This document shows, piece by piece, positions 17,970-27,044 of a stretch of DNA of 64,000 nucleotides. Within the stretch, counting starts at the first letter, position 1, and each line of letters begins with the position of its first letter. This DNA is from Thiopseudomonas denitrificans. GTDB taxonomy: Bacteria > Pseudomonadota > Gammaproteobacteria > Pseudomonadales > Pseudomonadaceae. The notes under the pieces were generated by a model. The model searched no databases. It worked only from the letters and a program-made list of their open reading frames with translations, and was not told the DNA's origin. The stretch covers positions 386,813 through 450,812 of the forward strand of contig NZ_LNJZ01000009.1 of the NCBI RefSeq assembly GCF_002866065.1, read 5' to 3'. The position numbers and the translations under genes are program-made.

Positions 17970-18470
17970 TCAAGCCTTGCACAGCTGCTCAAGATCAATC
18001 ACCAGCCTGTTTTGCTGCCCCAGCAGCCGGACCAGCACCACTGCCCTCTCCTCGCCACTGTATCCCTGAAATATCGCCTCGTAATCCCTGAACGGCCCGT
18101 CGGTCAGCTGCACCCTGTCTCCCTTCTGCAGCACCTCTGCCGTCTGCGGCACGATAATGCGTCGCCGGATATCCTCAACAATCGCATCAGCAACCACCAC
18201 CGGCTGCTCGGCAAAGCGCAGAAACCCGCGCACGCCATAGGTCGAACGTACTCTCCCATATAATCCGCCGGCCATCCCCGTTTTGAGAAACAGGTAACCC
18301 GGAAACAACACCTCATCCACCAGGCAGCGCTTGCCGCGCACTATGCGCTCCGCCCGCAGCATGGGCAAGAATACCTCGCCCCCCTGACCCGACAGGTTTC
18401 GTGCCGCCCGCAGCTCCTGGCGGGGCCGGGTCAGAACCACATGCCACTGTGCAGTCATGGCTTCACCCAT
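17970..18470 (-). CDS. rfaH: RfaH-like transcription elongation factor (NusG paralogue)
   Basis: This 166-aa protein has an N-terminal NGN domain (QWHVVLTRPRQELRAARNL through LFPGYLFLKT) and a C-terminal KOW-type domain (LQKGDRVQLTDGPFRDYEAIFQGY). The shared stretch ERIVRGKR and the PGYLF box match RfaH rather than core NusG. RfaH-type factors bind RNA polymerase at ops sites and stop premature termination in long envelope operons. I chose the ATG at 18470 because AGGAG sits eight bases upstream; an internal ATG at 18458 also gives a plausible protein. No ops-controlled operon is visible in this window. Confidence 0.85.
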   Translation of the reverse strand: MGEAMTAQWHVVLTRPRQELRAARNLSGQGGEVFLPMLRAERIVRGKRCLVDEVLFPGYLFLKTGMAGGLYGRVRSTYGVRGFLRFAEQPVVVADAIVEDIRRRIIVPQTAEVLQKGDRVQLTDGPFRDYEAIFQGYSGEERAVVLVRLLGQQNRLVIDLEQLCKA

Positions 18471-18680
18471 GCTTGCTACTCCTGTCTCGCTGACCATTTC
18501 CGGTCTTGATTCTGACGATCGTCTTGCTGCAATCCGGAACGGCCACGGCCACCCGGTACTCGTCGGCCCTGGCCGTCATCTGTTACGCCCACCTGACGCC
18601 TGTCCACTTTCGGAATGCTGTCAGCATAAACCCGTTAAATTCTTTCGACACTTTTCCGACACTTCTACCCGAGAAAAGAA

Positions 18681-18716
18681 AAACCCCTGAAAATGTCTAG
18701 CATAATCAGGGGCTTA
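18681..18716 (-). terminator. ssrA terminator
   Basis: On the minus strand a hairpin with arms GCCCCTGA and TCAGGGG is followed by a TTTTTC run, 12 bases past the encoded CCA of tmRNA. Confidence 0.9.
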
Positions 18717-18727
18717 ACTTTGCTTGT

Positions 18728-19083
18728 TGGTGGAGCCGGGGGGATTTGAACCCCCGTCCGCCAGCACTCCGCTATCGGTTCTACATGCGTAGTCATCTCT
18801 ATTAGGTTAACTCCTCACCGCCCGAGTGACAGGGTGTTTGGAGCGAGCTGCGTAAGTTTTAGCCGTTACGCCCGCAGCGTGCTTGGCGGCGATCCTGTTC
18901 TATCTGACTGTCCTGAATTCGGGTTTACAGGCATCCCCTAAGGACAGCTGGCGGGCTTAAGCCGCCAGAGCGTAGTTGTCGTCGTTGGCAACTATCAGTG
19001 TGCAACAGTGGATTTACGAGTTCTGTTACCAACTCGGCATGCCCCTCAAGTTTTGCAACCGGCGTCGAATCCTAATCGGCCCC
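18728..19083 (-). ncRNA. ssrA: Transfer-messenger RNA (tmRNA)
   Basis: This 356-base RNA rescues stalled ribosomes. The 5' end GGGGCCGATTAGGATTCGAC and the 3' end (T-arm GGGGGTTCAAATCCCCC, then GGCTCCACCA) form the tRNA-like part. The tag frame at 18957-18989 reads GCC AAC GAC GAC AAC TAC GCT CTG GCG GCT TAA, which gives ANDDNYALAA, the tag known from Pseudomonas. The CCA is encoded. A promoter (19113-19141) and a terminator (18681-18716) frame the gene. Confidence 0.98.
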
Positions 19084-19112
19084 GACAGGGTTGTACCTGT
19101 GGTTGGAGCGGG

Positions 19113-19141
19113 ATGATAACAGCTTTGCAACGCACTGTCGA
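19113..19141 (-). promoter_or_regulatory. ssrA promoter
   Basis: Read on the minus strand: -35 TCGACA (19136-19141), a 17-base spacer, and -10 TATCAT (19113-19118). The start point would leave a leader of about 20-25 bases ahead of the mature 5' end, fitting RNase P trimming of pre-tmRNA. Confidence 0.65.
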
Positions 19142-19187
19142 TTCATCCCTTCCGCTTATCCGGTTAATGGGGACGCTCCGGAATACT

Positions 19188-20123
19188 TCAAGCCTTGCGT
19201 TGCAATAATGCCGAACCCCAGGACAGGCCGACGCCAAAGCCGCTGATCAGCACGTTTTTCCATTCCGGATTGCTGGCGTAGTGTTCCAGCAGCATGGGAA
19301 TGGATGAAGACACCGTATTGCCGGCACCAAACATGTCCCTGATCACCTTGTTGCCATGCTCGTCGCCCAGCCGCTTGGCAATCGCGTCGACAATGGCACC
19401 ACTGCCCTGATGCAGGCAGATCGCCTGCACGTCGTCAAAGGTCAGGCCGGCCTCGTCGAGCACTTCCTGCATGTGCGGGATGATCTTCAGGCTGGCAAAG
19501 TTGAATACCTGCCGGCCGTTCATGTGGAAATGGCCGTCACGCACCACCAGATATTCGGCACCGCCACCGTCACCACCAAAGGCACTGGCTCCCAGCAACC
19601 ATTGTGGCTGGTCGCTGGTCATCCAGGTGGCGGTAGCCGCATCGCCAAACAGCAAGGTGGTCATGCGGTCTTCGCGGTCCATGATCTTGGAATAGGGGTC
19701 GGCGGTAACCAGTACGGCATTTTTCAGACCGGTGGCCTGCATGAAGCCTTTGGCCACATACAAACCATACACATAGCCCGAACAACCCAGGGACACGTCA
19801 AAACAGGCCGCTGTGGTCGGCAGGCCAAGTTTGTGCTGGACAATCGCCGAGGTATGCGGCAACTGTTCGGCATCGCCGTTTTGCGTGACCACGATCAGCG
19901 CCTGGATGTCCTCGCGTTTCAGTTGCGCATTGTTGTCCAGCAAGCGCTCAACCGCCTTGACCGCCAGATCAGAGGTTTCTTCGTGATCCGCCTTGACCGA
20001 GAGGGTTGTGGTGCCGAGTTTGGCATTGACAAAGTCCTCGTCACGCCCGAATTTCTGTGCCTGGGCAATATTGTCGATCCGCCCTTCGGGGATGTAACTT
20101 GCAATGCTGCGAATACCGATCAT
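19188..20123 (-). CDS. 3-oxoacyl-ACP synthase III family protein
   Basis: This is a KAS III-like condensing enzyme of 311 aa. The thiolase-fold triad is visible: the nucleophile Cys in DVSLGCSGYVYG, the His in CLHQGSGAIVD and the Asn in GAGNTVSSSIP. The usual HQAN box of housekeeping FabH is HQGS here, so this is a diverged paralogue rather than canonical FabH. Relatives in Pseudomonas (PA3286-like) feed acyl-CoA into fatty-acid synthesis; that role is inference. I chose the ATG at 20123 (MIGIRSIASYIPEG), with GGAAA about 10 bases upstream. A terminator-like hairpin lies in its leader at 20199-20226. Confidence 0.87.
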   Translation of the reverse strand: MIGIRSIASYIPEGRIDNIAQAQKFGRDEDFVNAKLGTTTLSVKADHEETSDLAVKAVERLLDNNAQLKREDIQALIVVTQNGDAEQLPHTSAIVQHKLGLPTTAACFDVSLGCSGYVYGLYVAKGFMQATGLKNAVLVTADPYSKIMDREDRMTTLLFGDAATATWMTSDQPQWLLGASAFGGDGGGAEYLVVRDGHFHMNGRQVFNFASLKIIPHMQEVLDEAGLTFDDVQAICLHQGSGAIVDAIAKRLGDEHGNKVIRDMFGAGNTVSSSIPMLLEHYASNPEWKNVLISGFGVGLSWGSALLQRKA

Positions 20124-20198
20124 TGTGTTTTTTCCGATTTCTGCTCGCCGGGGCTGACTCACAGCCCTACATTAGACCACCAGGTCACCCGCAGGCAA

Positions 20199-20226
20199 AA
20201 AAACACACGTCCAGACGTGCGTTTGC
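20199..20226 (-). terminator. Terminator-like hairpin upstream of the KAS III-like gene
   Basis: On the minus strand the arms AACGCACGT and ACGTGTGTT enclose the loop CTGG and are followed by a continuous T run. This looks like an intrinsic terminator about 75 bases before the KAS III-like start, transcribed toward that gene. It either attenuates the gene or ends a short upstream RNA. Confidence 0.6.
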
Positions 20227-20394
20227 CAAAATGCCTGCCTTGCTCGGGCAGACCAAGGATAGACGCAGCAGTTTAATGGCAAGACACATCCAGCGCCATA
20301 GACCAAAGGCCGTAAGCATGACGATACCCTTCCCGGCCAGTGTGCCCGGAGCACTGTTGTGGCATAATGCGCCCCTTTTTCAACTTTGCTGTAT

Positions 20395-21144
20395 ATGGCC
20401 ATGCAACCGCCCCGCGATACCCTGTTTGATACCCCGCTGCATCAGGTTCCCGATTTCGTTTTCAACGAGGATGTTGTCCGTGTCTTTCCGGACATGATCA
20501 AGCGTTCGGTGCCCGGTTACCCGGCGATTGTGGAAAACAGCGGCGTGCTGGCCGCACAATTTGCCAGGCCCGACAGCCTGATCTACGACCTGGGCTGCTC
20601 GCTCGGTGCCGTCACCCAGGCCATGCGCCGCCATGTACGTCAGCATGGCTGCCGCATTGTTGCAGTGGACAACTCGGCAGCCATGGTTGAGCGCTGTCGC
20701 GAGTACCTGCAGGCGCAGGATGCCATGCACCAGGAGCTGCTGCCGGCCGAGGTAATCGAGGCCGACATTCTGCAATTGCAACTGCAGCCCTGCTCGGTGG
20801 TCGCGCTCAATTTCACCCTGCAGTTCATCGCTCCCGGCCAGCGTCTTGAGTTGTTGACCCGTATCCGCCAGCAACTGTTGCCCGGCGGCGCGCTGATCCT
20901 GTCGGAGAAGCTGCGCTTTGCCGATGAAACGGAACACCAGCTGCTCAATGAACTGCACCTGGCCTTTAAGCGTGCCAATGGTTACAGCGAGCTGGAAATT
21001 GCCCAAAAACGCCGCGCCATCGAGAAAGTGATGCTGCCCGACAGCCTGGAAGAGCACCGCCAACGCTTGCAGGATGCCGGTTTTGGCCGTGTCCACCTGT
21101 GGTTCCAGTGCATCAACTTCGCCTCGCTGATTGCCCTGCCATGA
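20395..21144 (+). CDS. cmoA: Carboxy-S-adenosyl-L-methionine synthase
   Basis: CmoA converts S-adenosylmethionine and prephenate into carboxy-SAM, the donor for 5-oxyacetic acid modification of wobble uridine-34 in tRNA. The protein is about 249 aa. Rossmann-fold motifs are [28 protein letters not shown] and [10 protein letters not shown]. The family end [24 protein letters not shown] is complete. ATGs at 20395 and 20401 are both possible; no clear ribosome site separates them. The gene ends inside the ATGA that starts cmoB. Confidence 0.96.
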   Translation: MAMQPPRDTLFDTPLHQVPDFVFNEDVVRVFPDMIKRSVPGYPAIVENSGVLAAQFARPDSLIYDLGCSLGAVTQAMRRHVRQHGCRIVAVDNSAAMVERCREYLQAQDAMHQELLPAEVIEADILQLQLQPCSVVALNFTLQFIAPGQRLELLTRIRQQLLPGGALILSEKLRFADETEHQLLNELHLAFKRANGYSELEIAQKRRAIEKVMLPDSLEEHRQRLQDAGFGRVHLWFQCINFASLIALP

Positions 21145-22103
21145 TCGACTTCACCTCCTTTGCCCGTCACCTGGACCGCACCCCGTTGAAAGCCTGGGCG
21201 CGCTCGGTACAGGACCAGTTCAACCAGCACTTTGACACCGGTCATGGCGACCTGCCACGCTGGATGAATGCGGTACAGGCGATCCCGCCGTTGCCGCTGG
21301 AGCAGCACGAACTGCTTCACAGGCTGCAGCTGGACGGCCCTTGCAGCGATGCCGAACGCGAACAGCTGACGGCAGCCCTGCGCGGCCTGCATCCGTGGCG
21401 CAAGGGGCCATTCCACCTGTTCGGCCTGCATGTCGATACCGAGTGGCGTTCGGACTGGAAGTGGGAGCGGGTGGCACCGCACCTGCAACTGGAGGGCAAG
21501 CGCATCCTGGATGTAGGTTGCGGCAACGGCTACTACATGTGGCGCATGCTCGGCAGTGGCGCCAAAACAGTGGTCGGGGTTGACCCCAACTGGCTGTTCT
21601 TCTGCCAGTTTCATGCCGTCAAGAAATTCCTGCCACATGCGCCGGCCTGGCATCTACCTTTCGCCCTGGAAGACCTGCCGCCAAAACTGGAAGGTTTTGA
21701 CACGGTTTTTTCCATGGGTGTGCTCTATCACCGCAAATCACCCATCGACCACCTGCTGGCACTGAAAGACTGCCTGCTGCCCGGTGGCGAGCTGGTGCTG
21801 GAAACACTGGTCGTCGAGGGAGACGAGCAACAGGTGCTGGTGCCCGAAGACCGTTACGCGCAAATGCGCAACGTCTGGTTTTTGCCATCGGTACCGGCAC
21901 TGATGCTGTGGCTGCGCCGCGCCGGCTTTCGTGACGTGCGCTGCGTCGATGAAAGCATCACCACCGTTGCCGAACAGCGCAGCACCGACTGGATGCAGTG
22001 GCAATCACTGGAGTCTTTCCTCGACCCGGCCGACCACAGTCGTACGGTAGAAGGCTTGCCGGCTCCCCGCCGGGCGGTGGTTCTGGCGCGCAAACCGTCC
22101 TGA
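21141..22103 (+). CDS. cmoB: tRNA U34 carboxymethyltransferase
   Basis: CmoB transfers the carboxymethyl group from carboxy-SAM to 5-hydroxyuridine-34 of tRNA. The 320-aa protein has [25 protein letters not shown], a SAM-binding loop [28 protein letters not shown] and [16 protein letters not shown]. The ATG at 21141 overlaps the cmoA stop (ATGA), so the pair is translationally coupled and works in one pathway. Confidence 0.97.
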   Translation: MIDFTSFARHLDRTPLKAWARSVQDQFNQHFDTGHGDLPRWMNAVQAIPPLPLEQHELLHRLQLDGPCSDAEREQLTAALRGLHPWRKGPFHLFGLHVDTEWRSDWKWERVAPHLQLEGKRILDVGCGNGYYMWRMLGSGAKTVVGVDPNWLFFCQFHAVKKFLPHAPAWHLPFALEDLPPKLEGFDTVFSMGVLYHRKSPIDHLLALKDCLLPGGELVLETLVVEGDEQQVLVPEDRYAQMRNVWFLPSVPALMLWLRRAGFRDVRCVDESITTVAEQRSTDWMQWQSLESFLDPADHSRTVEGLPAPRRAVVLARKPS

Positions 22104-22282
22104 TCCGCCATCCCGACACTCGACACTCGACACCTGCGCCATCAGTCTTAAGGGCAACTTTAACTGTCAAATGTCGAGCGTCAGAATACAGGCGATTTTC
22201 GACTAAGGGCGAGTTACAATTTCCTGCCAAACCCTGCACATTCAGCCAACAACAAAAACAGGGCAACAATAAGGAGCCTACC

Positions 22283-23539
22283 TTGACGCGCTTACTGATC
22301 GCCATGGCATTCTGGACTGCGGTTCTCCCTTCCCTGGCTACCGCCGAACCTGACGACTCCATCCTTATCGGCCTGAGCTACCCCCGCACCGGCCACTACC
22401 GCGAAGAAGGCCTGGCACAGATGCGCGGCGCCCTGCTGGCCATTGACGAAATCAATCGCGATGGTGGCGTACTTGGCAAACCGCTGCGGCTGGTCAACCG
22501 CGACAGCGCCGCCCGGCCGGAAAAGGCCCGCCGCAACGTTGACAGCATGGTCGCCGAAGGCGCCGTCATGCTGTTTGGCAGCGTCTCCAGCGCGGAAGCC
22601 ATCGCCGCCGGCGAGCAGGCCAAGACTCATGACCGCCTGTACTTTGCCACCATCGGCTACTCCAATGATGTCACCACAGAGAAAGGCCATCGCCATATCT
22701 TCCGCGAAAGTACCAGCGCCACCATGACCGGCCGCGCCCTGGGGCAATACCTGACGCAGCATTTCCCCGACAAGAAGTATTTTTACATCACGGCGGACTA
22801 CAACTGGGGGCACACCTCGGAAGACTCTCTGCGCAGCAATACCCACACCACCGACCGGGCACTGCACCCGGGCGTGACCATTCCCTTCCCGACGGCCAAA
22901 CAGTCCGACTACAGCACCGCCCTGCAACAGGCCGATGCCAGTGATGCCGACGTCCTGGTACTGGTACTGTACGGCCACGACCTGGTGCGTGCGATACGTA
23001 CGGCCGACAACATGGGCCTGAGCCGCGACAAACAGATCGTCGCGCCCAACCTGACCCAGTCCGTCATCGAGCAGACCGGTTCCAGCATCATGGTTGGTGC
23101 CATTGGTGCCGAGCACTGGCTGTGGCGTGTTCCGGAGCGGGAAAACTCCAAGACCGGCATGGCCTTTGTGGACAACTTCAATCAGAAGTACGGCATATAT
23201 CCGCCCAGCGCGGCAGCTTCGGCCTATACTGTCATCCACCAGTGGGCCGATGCGGTCAGGCGCAGCCAGACGCTGAACACTGCAGCCGTGACCAAGGCGC
23301 TAGAAAACCACACTTACAGCCTGCTCAAGGGCCCTGCCCAGTGGCGCGGGCTTGATCACCAGAATGTTCAGCGGGTCTATGTGGTCAAGGTCAACGACCG
23401 TTCCACGGTGATCCAGCACCCGTCCAAACAGGACTATTTCCAGATCGTGCATCAACTCGATGGTGAGGATGCCGTCATCAGCCCCGATGAGTGGCGCAGC
23501 GCCCGCAGGGTGGCCGGCCAGCCGGAGACCCTGCAATAG
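22283..23539 (+). CDS. Periplasmic substrate-binding protein, tandem copy 1
   Basis: This is a 418-aa exported binding protein of the type I periplasmic-binding fold (Peripla_BP_6/LivJ-like). The signal peptide MTRLLIAMAFWTAVLPSLATA is followed by ILIGLSYPRTGHYREEGLAQ. The start is a TTG with AAGGAG six bases upstream, and no better ATG exists. Its neighbour at 23601 is a close paralogue with the same TTG start. No permease or ATPase lies beside them, so they use transporter parts encoded elsewhere or act as sensors. The ligand cannot be read from sequence; relatives bind branched-chain amino acids, amides or urea. Confidence 0.85.
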   Translation: MTRLLIAMAFWTAVLPSLATAEPDDSILIGLSYPRTGHYREEGLAQMRGALLAIDEINRDGGVLGKPLRLVNRDSAARPEKARRNVDSMVAEGAVMLFGSVSSAEAIAAGEQAKTHDRLYFATIGYSNDVTTEKGHRHIFRESTSATMTGRALGQYLTQHFPDKKYFYITADYNWGHTSEDSLRSNTHTTDRALHPGVTIPFPTAKQSDYSTALQQADASDADVLVLVLYGHDLVRAIRTADNMGLSRDKQIVAPNLTQSVIEQTGSSIMVGAIGAEHWLWRVPERENSKTGMAFVDNFNQKYGIYPPSAAASAYTVIHQWADAVRRSQTLNTAAVTKALENHTYSLLKGPAQWRGLDHQNVQRVYVVKVNDRSTVIQHPSKQDYFQIVHQLDGEDAVISPDEWRSARRVAGQPETLQ

Positions 23540-23600
23540 CACTGTACATGACGCTGGCAATACCGCCGGACCATCGGGCATTTTGTAAAAGGAGTATCAC

Positions 23601-24860
23601 TTGAAACATCTACTGACCGTTCTGGCGCTGTGGACCTTCGCCATTCTGCCACCTGTCGCTGCAGCCGAGCCTGCGGAGCCGGTTGTCATCGGTCTCAGCT
23701 ACCCGCGCACCGGACACTACAAGGAAGAGGGCTTGGCGCAGATGCGGGCCGCCCTGCTGGCTGTCGAGCAAATCAACGCGCGTGGTGGCGTGCTCGGCCG
23801 ACCACTGGCACTGACCCATCGTGACAGCGCAGCCCGTCCGGAAAAGGCCCGCGCCAATATCGACAGCATGGCAGCCGAAGGAGCCACCATGTTTTTCGGC
23901 AGCGTCTCCAGTGCCGAAGCCATTGCTGCCGGGGAACAGGCCAAACAGCATGACCGCCTGTACTTTGCCACCATCGGTTACTCCAATGACGTGACCACGG
24001 AAAAGGGCCATCGCCATATCTTCCGCGAAAGTACCAGCGCCACCATGACCGGTCGTGCTCTGGGCCAGTACCTGACCCGGCACTTCCCCGACAAAAAATA
24101 TTTTTACATCACGGCAGACTACAACTGGGGCCATACATCCGAATCGTCCTTGCGTGAACACACCGACACCCTGGACAGCAATGTGCACCCGGGCGTGACG
24201 GTGCCTTTCCCCAATGCCCGCCGGGTCGACCACGTCTCCGCGCTGGAACAGGCCGCCGCCAGTGATGCCGATGTGCTGGTGCTGGTGCTGTATGGCAACG
24301 AGCTGGTGCGTGCCATGCGTATCGCCGACAGCATGGGCCTGAACCGCAGCAAGCAGATCGTGGTGCCCAACCTGACCCAGACCGTGCTGGAGCAGATCGG
24401 TCCAAGCATTTCGGTAGGCACCATAGGTGCCGAACACTGGCTCTGGCGCGTACCCGAACAGGAAAACTCGCAAGCCGGCCGTGACTTTATCGAGCACTAC
24501 AAGAAAAAATACGAACACTACCCTTCCAGCGCGTCGGCTTCGGCCTACACCGTCATCTACCAATGGGCCGATGCGGTTGAGCGCAGCAGGAGCTTTGCTA
24601 CCGGTGCCGTGCAGAAAGCACTGGAAAATCATAGCTACAGCCTGCTCAAGGGCCCGTCCCAATGGCGCTCCTTCGACCACCAGAATGTACAGACGGTATA
24701 TGTAATCAAGGTCAACGACCTTGCCACCGTCATCGGGCATCCCTCCCGGCAGGATTATTTCGAAATCGTGCACCAGCTCAATGGTGAGCAGGCAGCCATT
24801 GGCCACGAGCAGTGGCTGGCAGCCCGCAAAGCTGCCGGCCAGGCAGAAACCCTGCAATAA
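23601..24860 (+). CDS. Periplasmic substrate-binding protein, tandem copy 2
   Basis: This is a 419-aa paralogue of the preceding gene. The two share long identical blocks such as YFATIGYSNDVTTEKGHRHI, HIFRESTSATMTGRALGQYL and KKYFYITADYNWGHTSE. A signal peptide (MKHLLTVLALWTFAILPPVAAA) is present, and the TTG start again has AAGGAG upstream. Differences concentrate in the middle third (about 185-215) and near the C terminus, where ligand contacts or partner contacts could lie. A strong bidirectional terminator at 24881-24908 ends the pair. Confidence 0.85.
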   Translation: MKHLLTVLALWTFAILPPVAAAEPAEPVVIGLSYPRTGHYKEEGLAQMRAALLAVEQINARGGVLGRPLALTHRDSAARPEKARANIDSMAAEGATMFFGSVSSAEAIAAGEQAKQHDRLYFATIGYSNDVTTEKGHRHIFRESTSATMTGRALGQYLTRHFPDKKYFYITADYNWGHTSESSLREHTDTLDSNVHPGVTVPFPNARRVDHVSALEQAAASDADVLVLVLYGNELVRAMRIADSMGLNRSKQIVVPNLTQTVLEQIGPSISVGTIGAEHWLWRVPEQENSQAGRDFIEHYKKKYEHYPSSASASAYTVIYQWADAVERSRSFATGAVQKALENHSYSLLKGPSQWRSFDHQNVQTVYVIKVNDLATVIGHPSRQDYFEIVHQLNGEQAAIGHEQWLAARKAAGQAETLQ

Positions 24861-24880
24861 AAACGCTGCACCCACCCAAC

Positions 24881-24908
24881 AAAATACCCGGCATTTGCCG
24901 GGTATTTT
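24881..24908. terminator. Bidirectional intrinsic terminator
   Basis: A perfect hairpin with arms AAAATACCCGGC and GCCGGGTATTTT and loop ATTT lies between the binding-protein pair and the convergent gene at 24953. The A and T runs serve both strands. Confidence 0.92.
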
Positions 24909-24952
24909 GCATGTATCGCCGGGCTGAAGCCGGTACCACAGACCCGCGCAAC

Positions 24953-25381
24953 CTACAGGTTCAGGCCGCTTTCCCGCTCCCAGACACAGCGGATACGCAA
25001 CTGCTCTTCCGGTGTCAGCAGCTCGAATGACTCGGACTGCCAGCTGAAGCGGTGCGAGCCATGGCTCTCCGCCTCCAGATGGACCACAGCAGTCGACCAG
25101 TACAGGCGCTTGAGCAAGCCTTCAAACTGTTTCACCCAGCAGTCCCACTCATATTCCACCGAGCGGTACGTGGCGGCAAAATGGATCACCTGGCTGGTCG
25201 GTGACAGCTGGTCCAGTGACGGACTGACGGAAAACATCTCCCGGTTCAGCAGCGCCCAGGTTTCGCTGTGCGGGAGCTCGCCCAGCACCCCGCCATTATG
25301 TCGGCTGCGGGCCTGCTGACGCTCGAAGTCCTGCATCGGCCAGTCGCGGATGCAGCCATAAACCACGGATTCGCTGAACAC
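24953..25381 (-). CDS. Conserved-looking protein of unknown function
   Basis: This is a 142-aa soluble protein with no signal peptide or membrane segment. It is rich in aromatic residues and Glu, with segments such as VEYEWDCWVKQFEGLLKRLYW and LLTPEEQLRIRCVWERE. I do not recognise a family. The start is a GTG with GGGAGG five bases upstream. It begins 20 bases after the stop of the frameshifted putP and is probably in the same transcript. Confidence 0.7.
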   Translation of the reverse strand: MFSESVVYGCIRDWPMQDFERQQARSRHNGGVLGELPHSETWALLNREMFSVSPSLDQLSPTSQVIHFAATYRSVEYEWDCWVKQFEGLLKRLYWSTAVVHLEAESHGSHRFSWQSESFELLTPEEQLRIRCVWERESGLNL

Positions 25382-25401
25382 CTTCGCCTCCCGCCCGTTA
25401 C

Positions 25402-26897
25402 TCAGCAGCCATCACGGGCATCTGCATACGCCTGCTCCGCCTTGGCAAAACGTGCGGCCATGCTGTCTGATGGTGCCCTGTCAAACAGGCTCACCAGCAC
25501 AATGGCCAGCGCCGACAGTGCAAAGCCGGGAATGATTTCATACAGGCCAAGGCCGATGAACTCCTTCCACACCACCACGGTTACCGCTCCCGCCAGCATC
25601 CGGCCAGTGCACCGTTGCGGGTCATGCGCGACCAGGTCACCGACAGCAGCACCACCGGCCCGAAAGCAGCACCAAAGCCGGCCCAGGCGTAAGCCACCAG
25701 CCCCAGCACCTTGCTCTCGGGGTTGGCAGCAATCACCACCGCCACCAGCGCAATCACCAGCACCATCAGCCGGCCGATCCAGACCAGTTCCTTTTGCGAA
25801 GCGTTCTTGCGCAAAAAGGCTTTATACAGGTCTTCAGTCATGGCGCTGGCACTGACCAGCAACTGGCAGCTCAATGTACTCATGACGGCGGCCAGTACCG
25901 CCGCCAGCACCACACCGGCCACCCAGGGATTGAACAGGATCTTGGCCAGTTCCATGAACACCCGTTCGCTGTTCTGCGTCACCGCGCCGGCCTGCTCCGG
26001 GTTGTCGGCAAACCAGGCTATGCCGAAAAAGCCGACGGCAACCGCGCCACCCAGCGTCAGGATCATCCAGGTGATACCAATGCGGCGCGCCGCAGGAATA
26101 CTCTGCACTGAGCGGGCGGCCATGAAACGCACCAGAATGTGCGGCTGTCCGAAGTAGCCCAGCCCCCAGCCAAACAGGGAAATCAGGGCGATGAAGGACA
26201 GCCCCTCAAACATGTTGAAGCCCTGCGGGCGCACCTGCTCGATGGTAGCCAGGGTCGCTGGCAGGTCACCCAGCGCCAGCACCACAAACAGTGGCGTGAC
26301 CAGCAGGGCAAAAATCATCAGGCTGGCCTGTACGGTATCGGTCCAGCTGACGGCAAGAAAGCCGCCAATGAACACATAAATTACCGTTGCCGCCGCTCCC
26401 AGCCACAGGGCCGTGTCATAGTCGAGACCGAAGGTACTTTCGAACAGGCGCGCACCGGCCACCATGCCTGACGCACAATAAATGGTGAAAAACACCAAGA
26501 TCACGGCCGCCGACATGATGCGCAGGATGCGACTGGAGTCTTCGAACCTGTGGGTAAAGTAGTCCGGCAGGGTCAGGGCGTTGTTGTTGAGTTCGGTGTG
26601 CACACGCAGGCGTCCTGCCACCAGTAGCCAGTTCAGGTAGGCACCGGTGACCAGGCCAATGGCAATCCAGCTTTCCGACAGACCGGACAGATACACCGCG
26701 CCGGGCAGACCCATCAGCAGCCAGCCGCTCATGTCGGAGGCACCGGCCGACAGCGCGGTAACCCAGCTGCCCAGGCTGCGTCCGCCAAGAATATAGTCCG
26801 AGAAGTTTTTCGTTGCCCGCCAGGCAACGAAGCCGATCAGCACCATGGCCGATATGTATATGGTGAACGTAATCAGTACGGGAGTGGAGACAGCCAT
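25402..26897 (-). pseudogene. putP: Sodium/proline symporter PutP, single-base frameshift near the 3' end
   Basis: This is a sodium:solute symporter family protein that imports proline with Na+. The first frame (26897 down to 25581) gives MAVSTPVLITFTIYISAM, the ILGGRSLGSWVTALSAGASD block and most of the 13 membrane segments. It then leaves frame after MTRNGALAG and stops at TAA 25581-25583. The second frame resumes at once with LAGAVTVVVWKEFIGLGLYEIIPGF and ends at 25402. One missing base near 25600-25605 would restore a protein of about 498 aa, the family length. Either this is a true inactivating mutation or a base-call error. The rest of the protein looks intact and unselected changes are not evident. 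Confidence 0.85.
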
Positions 26898-27044
26898 GCG
26901 TGTTTTTATTCCATTTATCCAGAAACGCTGCAAGATTACCCTGACTGGCCGTTTTTTTACAGGCCGGGCGCAGCAAAGCGCTATCCGGCCACTGTTCGGG
27001 TTAACATGATGCATCCATGTTTTTATCTGCAAGGAAACCGGTCA

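Noticed and set aside
25402-26897. Programmed frameshift or two separate genes for putP
   Set aside because: No slippery run or pseudoknot is visible at the junction, and the second part has no ribosome site of its own, so a simple one-base defect is more likely.
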